A DNA stretch of 64,000 nucleotides from Pseudomonadales bacterium (GTDB lineage Bacteria; Pseudomonadota; Gammaproteobacteria; Pseudomonadales; Pseudohongiellaceae), in contig JACKOK010000003.1 in NCBI GenBank assembly GCA_024234365.1, positions 62,001 to 126,000 on the forward strand, written 5' to 3'. The position numbers and the translations under genes were made by a program. The notes under the pieces were generated by a model, which searched no databases, was not told where the DNA came from, and saw only the letters and a program-made list of their open reading frames with translations. Below are positions 53,967-62,843 of the stretch, piece by piece. Each line of letters begins with the position of its first letter. The first letter of the stretch is position 1.

Positions 53967-54841
53967 CGTTCTTGTGTGGTTTCCCTGCGTAGTAATTCCC
54001 GGTGCATGACCTGGACGTTGCTCAGTTTGCCGGCAAAATGCTGGCGCAGCCGCTCGCTCAGATAAACAGAGCGGTGCTGGCCTCCGGTGCAGCCAATCGC
54101 CACCGTCATGTAGCTGCGGTTGTTCTGTTCGAAGCGCGGCAGCCATTTGTCCAGATACTGGCACAAATCCTCGTACATGCTTTCAACGCTCTCACGGGAT
54201 TGCAGCCATTGCACCACCTTGTCGTCCTTTCCGGTCAAGGGGCGCAGTGTTTCCTCCCAATAAGGGTTTGGCAGGCAGCGAACGTCGAACACCACATCGG
54301 CATCGATCGGCACGCCGTATTTGTAGCCGAAGGATTCGAACATCAATGCCAGGCCGCTGTCTTCACGCTCCACAACCCGTGTGCGGATCATTTCGCGTAA
54401 CTCGTGCAGTGACATATTGCTGGTGTCGATGGAGAGGCTGGCAAGCAGCGCAATCTGCTCCAGCAGTGTGGTCTCCATATTGATGGCCTGGCGCAAACCG
54501 ATCTTGTCGGTGGTCAGTGGATGCTTGCGCCGGCTTTCGCTGAAACGCTTGATCAGGGTCGGGCTGCTGGCATCCAGGAAGATGATTTCGGTACGCAGCG
54601 CTCCCTGGCGCAGTTTCCCGATAATTGCCGGCACCTGCTCCAGGTCCGAGGGGATGTTGCGAGCATCGATGCTGACGGCTACCTGAGGGGCTTCATCGCC
54701 CTGTTCACTGACGCGTTGGGCAAGGGCGGGCAGCAGGCTCGCAGGAAGATTATCGATGCAGTAATAGCCGTGATCCTCAAGCATGTTGAGGGCGGTACTT
54801 TTGCCGGAGCCTGAGCGGCCACTGATAATCAGGAGTTTCAC
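53963..54841 (-). CDS. rapZ: RNase adapter protein RapZ
   Basis: 292 residues. Walker A GRSGSGKS at 8-15, YYCIDNLPASLLPAL, the Asp/Arg-rich LDASSPTLIKRFSESRRKHPL, and C-terminal GCTGGQHRSVY, all typical. In E. coli it guides RNase E to GlmZ RNA. GTG 54841 gives the normal N-terminus (MKLLIISGRSGSG); an ATG 16 codons earlier is possible. Between ptsN and ptsO as usual. Confidence 0.94.
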   Translation of the reverse strand: MKLLIISGRSGSGKSTALNMLEDHGYYCIDNLPASLLPALAQRVSEQGDEAPQVAVSIDARNIPSDLEQVPAIIGKLRQGALRTEIIFLDASSPTLIKRFSESRRKHPLTTDKIGLRQAINMETTLLEQIALLASLSIDTSNMSLHELREMIRTRVVEREDSGLALMFESFGYKYGVPIDADVVFDVRCLPNPYWEETLRPLTGKDDKVVQWLQSRESVESMYEDLCQYLDKWLPRFEQNNRSYMTVAIGCTGGQHRSVYLSERLRQHFAGKLSNVQVMHRELLRRETTQER

Positions 54842-54963
54842 TTGCTTGTATTGCCCGCAGTTTTTGCCAGTTCTGGGTTGTTGTTTCATCCGGGTGCTGT
54901 GCAAATTTTGCACTACACCGGGGGTTGTTGCCAGTAACAGCTCTGTCACGCACTCGCTAGAGT

Positions 54964-55413
54964 TCAGGACTGCGTGGCGATCTCATACAGCGCGTCGGCA
55001 CTACCGGCCTGACGCAGTGCCTCGCAGAAGCTGTCCTGATGGAACAGGCTTGCCAGTGCCCCCAGTACCTTGAGGTGTTCCTCGGTCTCCTGTGCCGGCA
55101 CGATCAGCACGAACAGCAGGTCTACGGAACGCGAGTCTATGGCGTCGAAATCGATGCCTTCCTCCAGCGTCACCAGGGCGCCGGTGATGTGCTCACAATC
55201 GGCCACCCGACAGTGGGGAATGGCGATGCCATTGCCGATGCCGGTGCTGCCGAGCTGTTCGCGGGCGAGCAGGGCGCTGTAGATATGGTCGGCTGACAGT
55301 GTCTGGGTTTGCGTGGAAATCAGCTCGCTGATGGTGGTCAGGAAGCGTTTCTTACTGACCCCGGGGAGCTTACAGAAACAGCGTTCCGGCGTCAGAATGG
55401 TATTGAGTTGCAT
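54964..55413 (-). CDS. ptsN: EIIA-Ntr, nitrogen-regulatory PTS protein
   Basis: 149 residues. EIIA fructose/mannitol-type fold, phospho-His H67 in GNGIAIPHCRV. Accepts phosphate from NPr and regulates potassium uptake and other processes. ATG 55413. Only ~107 bp separate it from the rpoN stop: the hpf gene that commonly lies in this gap is absent. Confidence 0.94.
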   Translation of the reverse strand: MQLNTILTPERCFCKLPGVSKKRFLTTISELISTQTQTLSADHIYSALLAREQLGSTGIGNGIAIPHCRVADCEHITGALVTLEEGIDFDAIDSRSVDLLFVLIVPAQETEEHLKVLGALASLFHQDSFCEALRQAGSADALYEIATQS

Positions 55414-55520
55414 GTTGAGCAGGTCTCGTGAGTCGGGAATTCGGGCAGATTTTAGCACCGCTGCCCCGTGGATTTGAGTGTTTTTTCGTCCCGGATATCA
55501 CCCGTGTATTGCCAATGCCC

Positions 55521-57074
55521 CTACACCAGCTTTTTGCGCTCGTTGGAGGGGGGGATGGACAGGGATTCCCGGTATTTGGCGATGGTGCGCCGGGCCACGT
55601 TGATGCCCTGCTCCTCCAGCAGCTTGGTGATCTTGCTGTCGCTGAGGGGTTTGCGGGCGTTTTCAGCGGCCACCAGTTTCTTGATGAGCGCACGGATGGC
55701 GGTGGAGGAACATTCTCCCCCCCCGGCGGTGCTGACATGGCTGGAGAAGAAATACTTGAGCTCGAAGATGCCCTTGGGGGTGTGCATATACTTCTGAGTG
55801 GTCACGCGCGAGATGGTGGATTCGTGCATGTTCACCGCTTCTGCAATGTCGTGCAGCACGAGTGGCTTCATGGCCTCCTCGCCGTATTCGAAGAAACCCT
55901 TCTGGTGCTCCACGATACGGGTAGCGACTTTCATCAGGGTTTCGTTGCGGCTCTGCAGGCTCTTGATGAACCAGCGTGCCTCCTGCAGGTTGTCGCGCAG
56001 ATAGCTATTGTCGCTGCTGTTGTCCGCCCGGCGCACGAGAGAGGCATAATCGGGGTTGATACGGATTCTGGGGGCCGTCTCGGGGTTCAGTTCCACCCGC
56101 CAGCGGCCCGTGTCGCTGTCCTTGCTCACAATGACGTCCGGCACGATATAGGTGGTGGACGGTGGCGCAATATCGGCACCGGGACGCGGGTTCAGATGCT
56201 CGATAACACCGATGGCATCGCGCAGTTCAGGTTCCTTGAGTCGTGTCAGGCGCATCAGCTGTGCGTAATCACGGTTGCCCAGCAACTGCAGGTGGTCCTT
56301 GACGATCAGCCTGGCGTGTTTCACCGGCAGGGTCAGCTCGTCGCCCTCGAACTGCTGCAGCTGGATCATCAGGCATTCGGACAGATCGCGGTAGCCCACG
56401 CCGATCGGGTCGAACTGCTGAATGCGGTGCAGAACGGCAAGCACTTCCTCGGGTTCGATATCCAGGCTGCGCATCAGGCTGGCATGAATGACATCCACGC
56501 TCAGCGTCAGCATGCCGTTGGCATCGATCGCATCGATAATCGCCATGGCGATGAGGCGGTCGGAATCCGACATGGGCGTCAGGTTCAATTGCCATGTCAG
56601 GTGATCCTGCAGGGTCTCGGTGACGCTGTTGCGCGACTCGAAGTCCATGCTTTCGCCATCGCCCGCGCTCCCCCCACCCCCGGTGGTATAGATGCTCTGA
56701 TAGACATCGTCCCAGCTGCTGTCCACGGACAGCTCCTGGGGGATACTCTCTTCCCAGCGATTATCGTCGCTGCCACTGCTGCTGCCGAAGTCGCTGCTGT
56801 CCACGTCATCCTGGCTGGACAGGGAATGCTCGGGTTGGTAGTCGTCTGATGTGCTGGCAGTCTGGGCGCTGCTGTCACTGTCGCCATCGCCGTCATCGGA
56901 TGCGCGATAGTCGTCCATGCCCTCGTCGATTTCGAGCATGGGGTTGGATTCGAGTGCCTGATGAATTTCCTGTTGCAGATCAAGCGTGGAGAGCTGAAGA
57001 AGACGAATGGCCTGCTGCAGCTGCGGCGTCATGGTCAGTTGCTGACCCAACTTAAGCTGAAGCGATAATTTCAT
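55521..57074 (-). CDS. rpoN: RNA polymerase sigma-54 factor
   Basis: 517 residues. N-terminal activator-interaction region (LQLKLGQQLTMTPQLQQAIRLLQLS, read in pieces), an acidic/Ser-rich linker (~50-125), the core-binding part, and the C-terminal RpoN box ARRTIAKYRE that reads the -24 element. The GFFEYG and VNMHESTISRVTTQKYM motifs are intact. It is the sigma factor needed for the fisR and cbrB target promoters in this window. Confidence 0.97.
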   Translation of the reverse strand: MKLSLQLKLGQQLTMTPQLQQAIRLLQLSTLDLQQEIHQALESNPMLEIDEGMDDYRASDDGDGDSDSSAQTASTSDDYQPEHSLSSQDDVDSSDFGSSSGSDDNRWEESIPQELSVDSSWDDVYQSIYTTGGGGSAGDGESMDFESRNSVTETLQDHLTWQLNLTPMSDSDRLIAMAIIDAIDANGMLTLSVDVIHASLMRSLDIEPEEVLAVLHRIQQFDPIGVGYRDLSECLMIQLQQFEGDELTLPVKHARLIVKDHLQLLGNRDYAQLMRLTRLKEPELRDAIGVIEHLNPRPGADIAPPSTTYIVPDVIVSKDSDTGRWRVELNPETAPRIRINPDYASLVRRADNSSDNSYLRDNLQEARWFIKSLQSRNETLMKVATRIVEHQKGFFEYGEEAMKPLVLHDIAEAVNMHESTISRVTTQKYMHTPKGIFELKYFFSSHVSTAGGGECSSTAIRALIKKLVAAENARKPLSDSKITKLLEEQGINVARRTIAKYRESLSIPPSNERKKLV

Positions 57075-57276
57075 GATCTTGCTGTCGTCATCTGCGGTGA
57101 TACATCCGGTTGCTTGTGTCGGGAGAGGCTGCGCTCAGGCGGGCTCCATGGCACAGTCCGGGGGCTTGCCCGGGCCGTATAGCAAGTATCGTGCCGTAAG
57201 TCGCTAGCAAATTTCAAGCCCAATCTGAAAGGGAATTGCCGGGCCGTGCATAAGGCTGGTGGATTGGGCTTGTTGT

Positions 57277-58002
57277 TCAGATTTTGAACTCATGGCCGAG
57301 ATAGACATCCCGGACCTTCTGATTGGCCAGAATGGTGTCGGCGGAGCCTTCGGCGATGATCTGCCCTTCGCTGACGATATAGGCCTTTTCGCAGATATCC
57401 AGGGTTTCGCGAACATTGTGGTCGGTCAGCAGCACACCAATGCCCTTGGCCTTGAGATGGCAGATGATGTCCTTGATGTCGCTTACGGAGATCGGGTCTA
57501 CCCCGGCAAAGGGTTCGTCCAGCAGAATGAAACGAGGTTCCGCCGCCAGGGCACGGGCGATTTCCGTGCGGCGACGTTCACCTCCTGACAGGCTCATGCC
57601 CTTGTTGTCCCGGATGTGGGTGATGTGGAACTCCTGCAGCAGGCTTTCCAGGGTCTTGCGGCGACCATCCCGATCGAGATCACGCCGGGTCTCCAGAATG
57701 GCCATGATGTTTTCGGCTACCGTCAAGGTGCGGAAGATGGAGGAATCCTGGGGGAGATAGCCGAGGCCGCGCTGGGCGCGTGCGTGGATCGGCATGGCGG
57801 TCAGGTCATGGGCGTCCAGCGTTATCTGCCCGCTATCGGCCTGAATCAAGCCGACGATCATGTAGAAACAGGTGGTCTTGCCGGCCCCATTGGGCCCCAG
57901 AAGCCCCACGATCTGACCGCTGGAGACGCTCAGGGAGACATCGCGAACGACGTGTCGTCCCTTGTATGCCTTGGCGAGATGGCTGGCCTGCAGAGTCGTC
58001 AT
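57277..58002 (-). CDS. lptB: LptB, LPS-export ABC ATPase
   Basis: 241 residues. Walker A GPNGAGKTT, signature LSGGERRRTEIARAL, Walker B FILLDEPFAGVDP, H-loop TDHNV. Powers LPS extraction with LptFG. ATG 58002 overlaps the lptA stop. Followed by rpoN in the same direction, the canonical lptB-rpoN order. Confidence 0.96.
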   Translation of the reverse strand: MTTLQASHLAKAYKGRHVVRDVSLSVSSGQIVGLLGPNGAGKTTCFYMIVGLIQADSGQITLDAHDLTAMPIHARAQRGLGYLPQDSSIFRTLTVAENIMAILETRRDLDRDGRRKTLESLLQEFHITHIRDNKGMSLSGGERRRTEIARALAAEPRFILLDEPFAGVDPISVSDIKDIICHLKAKGIGVLLTDHNVRETLDICEKAYIVSEGQIIAEGSADTILANQKVRDVYLGHEFKI

Positions 58003-58517
58003 CAATTGGCCTGTGGACTGAGGGAGCCGCTGCAGGCCTGCCCGGAGGTGGCGCCGGTCGCGATGGTGTGGCGGATCTCGGCGCAGCGCAGGCTGGTTCC
58101 GGGCTGGGAGAAGCTGGCATTGCCAATGAACTCGACCACGGGTTCGCTGCCGGCGTAGTAATTGATGGTGTCGCTGAAGCCGGTAACGCTTCCGGACTCA
58201 TCGGCCGCCTTCTGTTCGAAGTTGGCGGGGGAACCGGTCAGGCGTACCTGTTGCAGTTGATTGTTGCGATCGTACTCCAGTACCGCCACATCCCCGGTCA
58301 GTTCGATGTCTTCCTGGCGGACAAAAACATTGCTGCGCAGGGTGATGACACGCAGTCCGTTCACGGTTTCGATGGTGGTTTCCCCATCGGCACTGTACTC
58401 ATGGCTGGGGGCTTCCTGTGCGTCCAGTCCGCCCATTGCCAGGGACAGCAGGAGTGCAAGGGTGCCCAGTGAAAGAGGGAGCGAGCGACGATCAGGGTTG
58501 ACTGCTTTGAACTTCAT
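58002..58517 (-). CDS. lptA: LptA, periplasmic LPS bridge
   Basis: 171 residues. Signal peptide (LGTLALLLSLAMGGLDAQ) and an OstA-like beta-jellyroll with LTGDVAVLEYDRNNQLQQVRLTG (read in pieces) and GFSDTINYYAGS. Carries LPS between LptC and LptD. It overlaps lptC by 26 bp and lptB by three. Confidence 0.93.
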   Translation of the reverse strand: MKFKAVNPDRRSLPLSLGTLALLLSLAMGGLDAQEAPSHEYSADGETTIETVNGLRVITLRSNVFVRQEDIELTGDVAVLEYDRNNQLQQVRLTGSPANFEQKAADESGSVTGFSDTINYYAGSEPVVEFIGNASFSQPGTSLRCAEIRHTIATGATSGQACSGSLSPQAN

Positions 58518-59151
58518 ATCGGCCTTTGACCCGGGACAGAAAGGTCAGTATGTCCTGACGCAGATCGGCGTGCATGCCGATGGCGCTCTGGTACAGGGTG
58601 TTAGTGGTCATGATGACTTCCCGTTCGGTTGCCATGGTTTCCTCCTGGGGAAACAGAGACAGAAACGTAGTCGTCAGCGTTATGCGGTTGCCGTTGTCCT
58701 CAAGCTGGTATAGCTCCACATCGTCGCTCAGATCCAGCCGGTCAATCCGGTCGCCGTCTTCGGCTGCGAGGATTCTGCCCGATCTGGCCACGATATTCCA
58801 GCGCGCCCCGTTGGCCTGATACAGGCGGACGTAGGGGTTCTGCAGTGAGGTGGTGTTGTCCAGATAGTGGATCTGCTCCGTGGCCTCCAGGGTGTACTCG
58901 ATATTGCCCTCGGCGTCATACAGCACGCTGTTGACGCCATTGGAGTAGGCGTCAAAGGTAATGGCTGTGGTGCTGTCGTCGGTGGCAGTGGATTGTCCGC
59001 TGCGCTCGTTGAGCAGCGAACGCCCGCCATAGAGCGCCACCAGGATCAGGATGGAGCCGAGCCAGAAGCCCTTGCCCCACAGGCGGCGGCTGACTTCCTG
59101 CTCGTTGTCGTCCTGCGCCTGCGGCTCACTGGTAGGGGGCAATGGCGTCAT
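58492..59151 (-). CDS. lptC: LptC, inner-membrane LPS export protein
   Basis: 219 residues. One N-terminal membrane helix (GFWLGSILILVALYGG) followed by the LptC beta fold (IEYTLEATEQIHYLD...TSLQNPYVRLYQ). ATG 59151 fits; the frame extends 27 codons up. It overlaps kdsC by 26 bp. Confidence 0.92.
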   Translation of the reverse strand: MTPLPPTSEPQAQDDNEQEVSRRLWGKGFWLGSILILVALYGGRSLLNERSGQSTATDDSTTAITFDAYSNGVNSVLYDAEGNIEYTLEATEQIHYLDNTTSLQNPYVRLYQANGARWNIVARSGRILAAEDGDRIDRLDLSDDVELYQLEDNGNRITLTTTFLSLFPQEETMATEREVIMTTNTLYQSAIGMHADLRQDILTFLSRVKGRYEVQSSQP

Positions 59152-59665
59152 CGTAGAGCCCCTGGGCCTGAAGAATGAAATCGCAGACTTCGCGCACGGC
59201 GCCGGCACCGCCAGCCCCGTCTGTCTGTGCATGGGCGATGGCCTTCACGCTGCAATGGGCATTGCAGACGGTAAAACCCAGGCGTACATGCTTGAGCACG
59301 CGGATGTCCGGCAGATCATCGCCGACATAGGCGATGCTGTCCGCCGTGAAGCCTCGCTGGGCACACAGTTCGTCGAGGGCCTCACGCTTGTCTTCCCGGC
59401 CCTGAATGAGTATTGAGATGCCGAGGTTTTCTGCCCGCCTGGCCAGCAGTTTCGAGGTGCGTCCGCTGAGAATGCCGACTTCGATTCCGCTGTTGCGCAG
59501 CAGTTTGATGCCCTGGCCATCGAGGGTGTTGAAGGCCTTGATTTCCTCACCGCTGTCGGACAGAAACAGCTCGCCCGCCGTGAGCACACCGTCAACGTCC
59601 AGCAGCAGCAGACGAACGGCGCGGGCGCGCTCCAGCAGGTCACTCGGTTCGATATTGAATAGCAT
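59126..59665 (-). CDS. kdsC: KDO 8-phosphate phosphatase
   Basis: 179 residues. HAD-family C0 phosphatase with DVDGVLT (nucleophile D23), SGRTS and YVGDDLPD. Releases phosphate from KDO-8P for lipid A core synthesis. Follows kdsD and overlaps lptC by 26 bp, as in the canonical kds-lpt cluster. Confidence 0.96.
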   Translation of the reverse strand: MLFNIEPSDLLERARAVRLLLLDVDGVLTAGELFLSDSGEEIKAFNTLDGQGIKLLRNSGIEVGILSGRTSKLLARRAENLGISILIQGREDKREALDELCAQRGFTADSIAYVGDDLPDIRVLKHVRLGFTVCNAHCSVKAIAHAQTDGAGGAGAVREVCDFILQAQGLYDDAIAPYQ

Positions 59666-59701
59666 AAGGCGGTTTCTCTGTCGTGTGTCTGAGCCGGATG
59701 T

Positions 59702-60676
59702 TCAGACCACATTGGCCTGCAACAGATCGTGCATGCGGATGACACCGGTCAGTGCCTGCGAGGCATCGGTGACCAGCAGGGTGTAGATACGGTTTTCCTG
59801 CATCATCAGCACGGCTTCGGTGGCCAGGGCGTTTTCCTGGATCTTTTTGCTGTGCACGGACATCACATCCTGTATGCGGGTTTTGTGAATATCCTTGCCT
59901 GAGTCGAGTGTACGGCGCAGATCGCCATCGGTAAAGACGCCGCGCAGCACGCCCTCGGCATCCACCACCGTGGTCATGCCAAGGCCTTTGCGCGAAATCT
60001 CCAGCAAGGCTTCACTGAGCAGGGTCTGCGGCCCCACACGCGGAATGGCCTCGCCTGCGTGCATGACGTCCCGCACCTTGAGCAGCAAGCGTCGCCCCAG
60101 GCGGCCGCCGGGGTGTGAGAAGGCAAACTCCTCCGGGGTAAAGCCCCTTGCCTCCAGCAGTGCCATCGCCAGTGCATCTCCCAGCACCAGGGCAACGGTG
60201 GTGCTGGTGGTGGGGGCAAGGCCGAGCGGACAGGCCTCTTCCTGTACGCTGCCGTCCAGATGCACATTGGCCGTGGTCGCCATAGCCGATTGCGGGTCGC
60301 CAGTCAGGCAGATCAGCGGCACGCCCTTGCGTTTGATGACGGGCAGAATGGTCATGATTTCGGCGGCTGTGCCGGAGTAGGAGATTGCCAGGACCACATC
60401 GTGGTCGGTAATCATGCCCAGGTCGCCGTGGCTGGCCTCGCCGGGGTGCACGAACATGGCTGGGGAGCCGGTGCTCGACAGCGTGGCGGCGATCTTGCGC
60501 CCGATCAGGCCGGACTTGCCCATGCCCATCACCACGATACGGCCCGTGCAGGCCAGCATCAGTTCGCAGGCCTGCACAAAACTGTTGTCCAGACGACTGC
60601 GCAGTTCCCCGATGGCCCGGTATTCAATGTCGATGGTGCGCAATGCGCGCGTAATCAGATAATTTTCTTCGCTCAT
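59702..60676 (-). CDS. kdsD: arabinose-5-phosphate isomerase
   Basis: 324 residues: an N-terminal SIS domain (GMGKSGLIGRKIAATLSSTGSPAMF, read in pieces; HPGEASHGDLGM) and two C-terminal CBS domains (~210-324). Makes arabinose 5-phosphate, the precursor of KDO. Lies between the antiporter and kdsC. Confidence 0.95.
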   Translation of the reverse strand: MSEENYLITRALRTIDIEYRAIGELRSRLDNSFVQACELMLACTGRIVVMGMGKSGLIGRKIAATLSSTGSPAMFVHPGEASHGDLGMITDHDVVLAISYSGTAAEIMTILPVIKRKGVPLICLTGDPQSAMATTANVHLDGSVQEEACPLGLAPTTSTTVALVLGDALAMALLEARGFTPEEFAFSHPGGRLGRRLLLKVRDVMHAGEAIPRVGPQTLLSEALLEISRKGLGMTTVVDAEGVLRGVFTDGDLRRTLDSGKDIHKTRIQDVMSVHSKKIQENALATEAVLMMQENRIYTLLVTDASQALTGVIRMHDLLQANVV

Positions 60677-60718
60677 GGGCCTTGTGTTATCCAGTGTTGG
60701 GAGATGACGGGGTATTTC

Positions 60719-61681
60719 CTAAGCCTGTTGCAGCAGGGTGCTGAACCATGCGGCATACATCAGCAGGAACACCGCTCCGATGCCGCGCCCCATGTGCTTT
60801 CCTGACTTAATGGTCCAGAAAATAACGGCGGCCAGCACCAGGGTCATCAGCAGCATGCTCAGGTAGTCACGGTAGAGCAGGTCGGGCTCAATCAGACCAG
60901 CGGCCAGCAGGCCCGGGAAAGGTAACACCACCAACAGATTGAGGATATTGGAACCGACAATATTGCCGATGGCAAGGTCGGACTGTCCTTTCAGCACCGA
61001 GGCGACGCAGGCTGCCAGCTCGGGCAGGCTGGTGCCGAACGCGACAATGGTCAGGCCGATGACGGCGGAGGAGACCCCGAGCTCGGTGGCAATGGCCGAG
61101 GCCCCGCCTACCAGGGCTTCGGCACCGAGAATGAGCAGCGCCAGGCCGATCATCAGAAACAGGCTGGCCCGGGAGGTGCTCATGGGCGCGATGTCCACGT
61201 CATCGTCGGCAGGCAGGTCCTCGGCGCCCACGGGTTTTTCCTGCGGGCGGGACAGACGCACGGCAACAAAGACAAGAAGTGCGATGAGAATGACGCTGTC
61301 GTAGGGGCCCAGTGTGAGGTTGGCAAACAGAAAACCGGTCACAACGCTCACCAGCAGCAGGATTGGCAATTCCCGTCTGCGCACAGAGGCTGGTGGAATA
61401 ATGGGGCGGATGAGAGCGGCGACCCCCAGGGCGACACCGATATTGAAGATATTCGAACCCAGGGCGTTGCCGATAGCGATCGCCGCCTGATTTTCCACGG
61501 CGGCGACAGCAGAGGAGAAGAACTCCGGGGCGGATGTGCCAAATGCCACGATCGTCAACCCGATCATCAAGGGGGTGACGCCCCAGTTCAGCGCTATGGC
61601 CGAGGCCCCTGCCACGAACTTGTCGGCTCCCCAGATCAGCCCGGCAAAACCAAGTGCCACGATGACGACGTCTAACCACAT
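60719..61681 (-). CDS. calcium/sodium antiporter (YrbG type)
   Basis: 320 residues, ten membrane segments in two homologous halves. Each half carries the CaCA alpha-repeat: VAFGTSAPEFFSSAVAAVENQAAIAIGNALGSNIFNIG in the first, VAFGTSLPELAACVASVLKGQSDLAIGNIVGSNILN in the second (both read in pieces). First gene of the kds-lpt direction, divergent from mlaC. Confidence 0.94.
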   Translation of the reverse strand: MWLDVVIVALGFAGLIWGADKFVAGASAIALNWGVTPLMIGLTIVAFGTSAPEFFSSAVAAVENQAAIAIGNALGSNIFNIGVALGVAALIRPIIPPASVRRRELPILLLVSVVTGFLFANLTLGPYDSVILIALLVFVAVRLSRPQEKPVGAEDLPADDDVDIAPMSTSRASLFLMIGLALLILGAEALVGGASAIATELGVSSAVIGLTIVAFGTSLPELAACVASVLKGQSDLAIGNIVGSNILNLLVVLPFPGLLAAGLIEPDLLYRDYLSMLLMTLVLAAVIFWTIKSGKHMGRGIGAVFLLMYAAWFSTLLQQA

Positions 61682-61914
61682 AAGTTATGTCTTAACAGTC
61701 GGGAATCCAAAGGGAAATAATTAGACGAAGGATGGGCGATGTTTGCAAGTAGTAATTTATTGCGCCGGTGGATTGGGGTAAACTCTGCGCAGTTCGCAGA
61801 GCACGCAGATGCTTGAGTCCCGAGGATATTGGCACATTCAGGGCACGGAATTGCCGGGCGACGTTTGGCCCCGGCCCCAGGTATTGACTGAATAGACGAC
61901 AGGAGAGAACTCGA
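61682..61914. other. divergent region antiporter / mlaC
   Basis: 233 bp without genes. A perfect 7-bp stem CTCTGCG-N5-CGCAGAG lies at 61782-61800. Relatives often have mlaF, mlaE and mlaD next to mlaC here; they are not present. Confidence 0.4.
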
Positions 61915-62517
61915 GTGAGCACTATCAAACGCTTCCTTGCGATCATGATGCTGGTACTGGCAGCCCCCGTGCTGCAGGCTGCGGATGACACCTCTGCAGT
62001 GGACTCTGCGCGTGAGTCCGTGAACGAGCTGCTGGCTAAGGTACAGGAACTGAAACCCTATTTTGATTCCGACCGGGAGCGCTATTTCGCCGGAATCGAG
62101 CAGTCCCTGAGCAATTTCGTCGACTTTGACGAGGTGGCTGTAGGGGTTATGGCACGTTATTCCGAACAGGCAACGCGTGAGCAGATCAACCGTTTCGGTG
62201 AAAAACTGAAGAACACCCTGACTCGCTTCTATGGCGCGGCTTTAGTGGGCTACGACGGCGAAGAGCTGGTATTCCTGCCCGCAGGCCGGCCTGCGCCGGA
62301 CCCTGAGAAGAACACCAATGTTCGCATGCAGATTTCCGCCAACAACAGCACCGTTGAGCTGCAGTACACCCTGTTTCTGAACGAGGCCCGGGAGTGGAAA
62401 CTGAAGAACCTCTATCTGGGGGGGATCAATCTGCGCCGCCAGTATTTCACCCAGTTTTCCGCGTTGATGAATCGTTATGGCAATGACATTGACCAGGTTA
62501 TCGACAACTGGCAGTAA
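61915..62517 (+). CDS. mlaC: MlaC, periplasmic phospholipid-binding protein
   Basis: 200 residues, signal peptide (AIMMLVLAAPVLQA) then the MlaC fold with NFVDFDEVAVGVMARY, FGEKLKNTLTRFYGAAL and WKLKNLYLGGINL. Shuttles phospholipids between the outer membrane and the inner-membrane MlaFEDB complex. GTG 61915 follows AGGAGAG. mlaFED, normally directly upstream, is not here. Confidence 0.93.
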   Translation: MSTIKRFLAIMMLVLAAPVLQAADDTSAVDSARESVNELLAKVQELKPYFDSDRERYFAGIEQSLSNFVDFDEVAVGVMARYSEQATREQINRFGEKLKNTLTRFYGAALVGYDGEELVFLPAGRPAPDPEKNTNVRMQISANNSTVELQYTLFLNEAREWKLKNLYLGGINLRRQYFTQFSALMNRYGNDIDQVIDNWQ

Positions 62518-62570
62518 GCCGGTACAACACAACACACAGCAGTGACAGAACCCAGCACAGGTTGATCGAG

Positions 62571-62813
62571 ATGATAGACGCAGGACAGATCCAGAACATT
62601 CTCACCGATGCATTGCCCGATTGTGAGATTCGTGTGAACGGAGAGGGTGGCAAATACCAGGTGCTGGCGGTGGGCGAGGTCTTTCGAGGGCTCAATCCCG
62701 TGAAGCGCCAGCAGACCGTTTATCAGATATTGAACCCGCATATCGCCTCCGGTGCCATCCATGCGGTCAGCATGCGTTTGCTGACCGCAGAGGAACACTC
62801 TGCCCTGGCCTGA
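62571..62813 (+). CDS. ibaG: BolA-family protein IbaG
   Basis: 80 residues. BolA-type fold with DCEIRVNGEGGKYQVLAV and FRGLNPVKRQQTVYQIL, the class found between mla genes and murA. Partner of monothiol glutaredoxins by family analogy. ATG 62571 was preferred to an in-frame TTG at 62562. Confidence 0.9.
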   Translation: MIDAGQIQNILTDALPDCEIRVNGEGGKYQVLAVGEVFRGLNPVKRQQTVYQILNPHIASGAIHAVSMRLLTAEEHSALA

Positions 62814-62843
62814 TGCCATCCACTCCTTGAAATCGAGAATCTC

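Noticed and set aside
61832..61847. TGGCACATTCAGGGCA as a sigma-54 promoter for mlaC
   Set aside because: The -24 part fits but the -12 part reads GGGC instead of TTGC, and no activator site or known sigma-54 control of mla genes supports it.
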